Source: Glandiceps talaboti (lineage: Eukaryota > Hemichordata > Enteropneusta > Spengelidae). From it: a stretch of 62,000 nt of DNA. Positions 57,915 through 62,000 of the stretch are shown piece after piece. The position numbers and the translations under genes are program-made. The notes below the pieces were generated by a model. It worked only from the letters and a program-made list of their open reading frames with translations. It was not told the origin of the DNA and searched no databases. The stretch's first letter is position 1. The number at the start of each line of letters is the position of its first letter. The stretch is from assembly GCF_964340395.1 (NCBI RefSeq), contig NC_135566.1, positions 8,240,001-8,302,000 of the forward strand, read 5' to 3'.

Positions 57915-57920
57915 AATAAA
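57915..57920 (+). promoter_or_regulatory. Polyadenylation signal AATAAA of the DUF4239-like gene
   Basis: Canonical AATAAA about 150 bp after the stop, followed about 30 bp later by a TTTGTTTGTATTGTC GU-rich element. Confidence 0.65.
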
Positions 57921-58017
57921 AGAGTATGATAACTGTTGCCTTTGTTTGTATTGTCTTATTGTAAGATTTTCCCGATGTTGAACCTTCACTCATTATAACC
58001 ATGGAACTGCTTAGACA

Positions 58018-58280
58018 GTATAGGGAACTTATAAACCCGCCATGTTGAATGTTGCATCATAGTAAATGTGATAATAAATACTAATCAATTGGTATTGTAA
58101 ACAATGTTGATACATAGTTTCTAACCACAAGTAATCAATTCATAGTTACCCTGACCATTGCGTTATATATATAGGTTTATTTTATCGCTAGCTCCAGATT
58201 AGGTATTGCGATAACCACAGATAATCCCACAGTCCTTTGCGTCTGAGCATGCTCAGTCTGGATTGCGAGTTCCCTATTGC
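58018..58280. mobile_element. MITE-like element with terminal inverted repeats TATAGGGAACT
   Basis: TATAGGGAACTTATAAACCC at the left and GCGAGTTCCCTATT at the right give terminal inverted repeats of about 10 bp around TAGGGAACT. It is the fuller copy of the element at 54653-54900, in the opposite orientation. Confidence 0.87.
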
Positions 58281-58358
58281 AATCTTATATAGACCGTGGT
58301 ACACTAGACGTGAAATATCATTGTACGATAACATCGAAGACACGTTCACTATTGGCTT

Positions 58359-58362
<4 letters not shown>

Positions 58363-58394
<32 letters not shown>
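58363..58394. repeat. Microsatellite (AT)n
   Basis: About 15 AT units. Confidence 0.93.
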
Positions 58395-58404
<10 letters not shown>

Positions 58405-58548
58405 GTTCATGTATACATCATTTACCGTAAATTTAAGTGGGGATACGAAGCCATTGAGGCTTTTAAAGACCCTTTACTGTTCTGATCTGGATATCAATAC
58501 ACGCTTTAAAATGATATACATGTAGTAGCAAAAGACCTTTATGGTAAA

Positions 58549-58606
<58 letters not shown>
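58549..58606. repeat. Microsatellite (CTGT)n
   Basis: About 14 CTGT units. Confidence 0.95.
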
Positions 58607-59454
58607 TGGTAACGAATGGTAATTAGTAGCGAAGATGCGAACAGAGGGATAGAAAATTGCAACTAGGAGGAATAAATTTAGTGGAGATGAGAGAGAAGGT
58701 CAAAGACATCAAAAATAGTATGCAGACATGGTTTTACAGTACACTTTATCACCACCTTTCGTTACAGCACTTAGGATATGTTTTGCAGAATTGTAATATA
58801 TATAATTGCAAAATAAGCATACCCTGATCTTCAGGCACAAAAATCCATGTCGGAGTAGTAAAACAATAACAAATGCCAACGAGCGAGGACAGTATCACAA
58901 TGTATTGCCTGCCCAAGGACTTAGCTCAAGTGGGCAATATATAGTCAATGTAAAGAAGGATATGCGATTTGATGTTGACCAACGAAAACTTAACTCATCA
59001 ACTTGAAGGTATTATCGTGATTATGGACAACTAGTTGAGATTGTGGAGAACTTTTGACTGTCTGACGTCACATTGCAAAATCATTATGGAGAATCAGCTC
59101 ACGTGCAAGATCAAAGAGTAAATCCACGGACCGAACGCAACTGTCGAACTAAGACGGTAAATTCGAACCACCGTTCGTTGGTTGCCAGGGAACGAATCAA
59201 ACAAAACGTTCGAAATGTTAGGATGAAAGATGGAGGACGTATATACAATGTGTTCCCCTGCACGATAGGAAGCAGAGGACAACTCCTTGTTCACCATGCA
59301 TATACAGCTCTTGTGGTACAGAGTTCGGTTAATTAATTACAGTCATTGATTTGATCATGTTATGGCATGAACAGATGAAGATGGGGTAAGCACCATTCTT
59401 GTATATTCGATGTGTACCATGATGATGTGGATACTATTGACCTATTTTGTAACA

Positions 59455-61452
<1,998 letters not shown>

Positions 61453-61639
61453 GTGAGTTGGTGCCAATGTGTCAGTGCTATATAATACAAGCCGATTAAC
61501 CTAAAACAAAACGTTGTCTGGATTCGACAAGAATCTTATTTCATCGCCTGCCTGACGAAAAACTTACTAATATTGCTACACTTTCTATTGCACCACCTAT
61601 AGATGATGTATATCTTTAAGATTACGATGACTGTATCAA

Positions 61640-61875
61640 TTGATTTCAATACATTATTTTCAACTCAAACTATAAAATGTAGCAATTGTACTTACATTAT
61701 TGACAACCCAGACGATAAAATGTATCAATTGTATATAATACATTATTGTCAACCCAAACGATAAAATGTATCAATTGTATTTAATACATTATTGTCAACC
61801 CAGACGATAAAATGTAGCAATTGTACTTACATTATTGTCAACCCAGACGATAAAATGTAGCAATGTAAGATAGAT
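61640..61875. repeat. Tandem repeat, about 43-52 bp unit, about five copies
   Basis: ACATTATTGTCAACCCAGAC, GATAAAATGTAGCAATTGTA repeats with small changes. A single related copy (AAACGATACAATGTAGCAAT, then GTCGAGTCAGACG) lies at about 55815-55870 in the first paralog's intron 7. Confidence 0.85.
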
Positions 61876-62000
61876 CACTGTCGAGTCAGACGACGTTTGG
61901 GTTAAATGTCTTCTCTTGTAAATAATAGAATGACAACTTGGTACGACGCATTCCATACATGTTATATTTCTATGGAACGCCGGCGGTGGCAGTCCCTGGA

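Overview
The window is nuclear DNA of an invertebrate metazoan. Genes have many small exons with GT-AG introns, low GC, long microsatellites, tRNA-derived SINEs, a LINE remnant and many palindromic (fold-back) mobile elements. I cannot fix the phylum from sequence alone; a marine deuterostome such as a hemichordate, echinoderm or amphioxus would fit, but that is inference. Five protein-coding loci can be assembled exon by exon.

Region 1 (1-15 kb): two monocarboxylate-transporter-like (SLC16/MCF1 family) paralogs lie head to head. The left copy is on the minus strand and runs off the left edge. The right copy (11725-14930, plus) is complete in four coding exons, 456 aa. Exon sizes and phases match, and homology continues into the 5' flanks, so the pair looks like an inverted duplication. 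The 9.4 kb between the start codons holds a large inverted repeat (about 6840-8960), two perfect fold-back elements and microsatellites. Region 2 (15-28 kb) has no gene I can support; it holds a LINE reverse-transcriptase remnant, a fold-back element and dispersed repeats.

Region 3 (28-49 kb, minus): a complete ANKRD13-type gene. I assembled 12 coding exons giving 636 aa: N-terminal ankyrin repeats, the ANKRD13 'GPCR-chaperone' core and four ubiquitin-interacting motifs at the C terminus. Every intron joins in phase. Its introns hold several satellites. In one, a 68-bp tandem array has copied the splice acceptor and the first ~44 nt of coding exon 5.

Region 4 (50-62 kb, plus): two tandem paralogs of an uncommon membrane protein. 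The first (50681-57766, ten coding exons, about 466 aa) has a Thr/Ser/Pro-rich ectodomain, a transmembrane segment with a conserved IIVPPF motif, a basic cytoplasmic linker, and a C-terminal part that I read as DUF4239 / bestrophin-like, including a D-x-P-F-x-G motif after the last membrane helix. The second copy (59730 onward) is cut by the right edge after three exons. This family, best known to me from bacteria and plants, in an animal gene with a mucin-like stalk is the most interesting content of the window.

No operon-like organisation, CRISPR array, rRNA or functional tRNA gene was seen. Exon boundaries were placed by hand from splice consensus, reading frame and paralog or family alignment from memory; no search was run.
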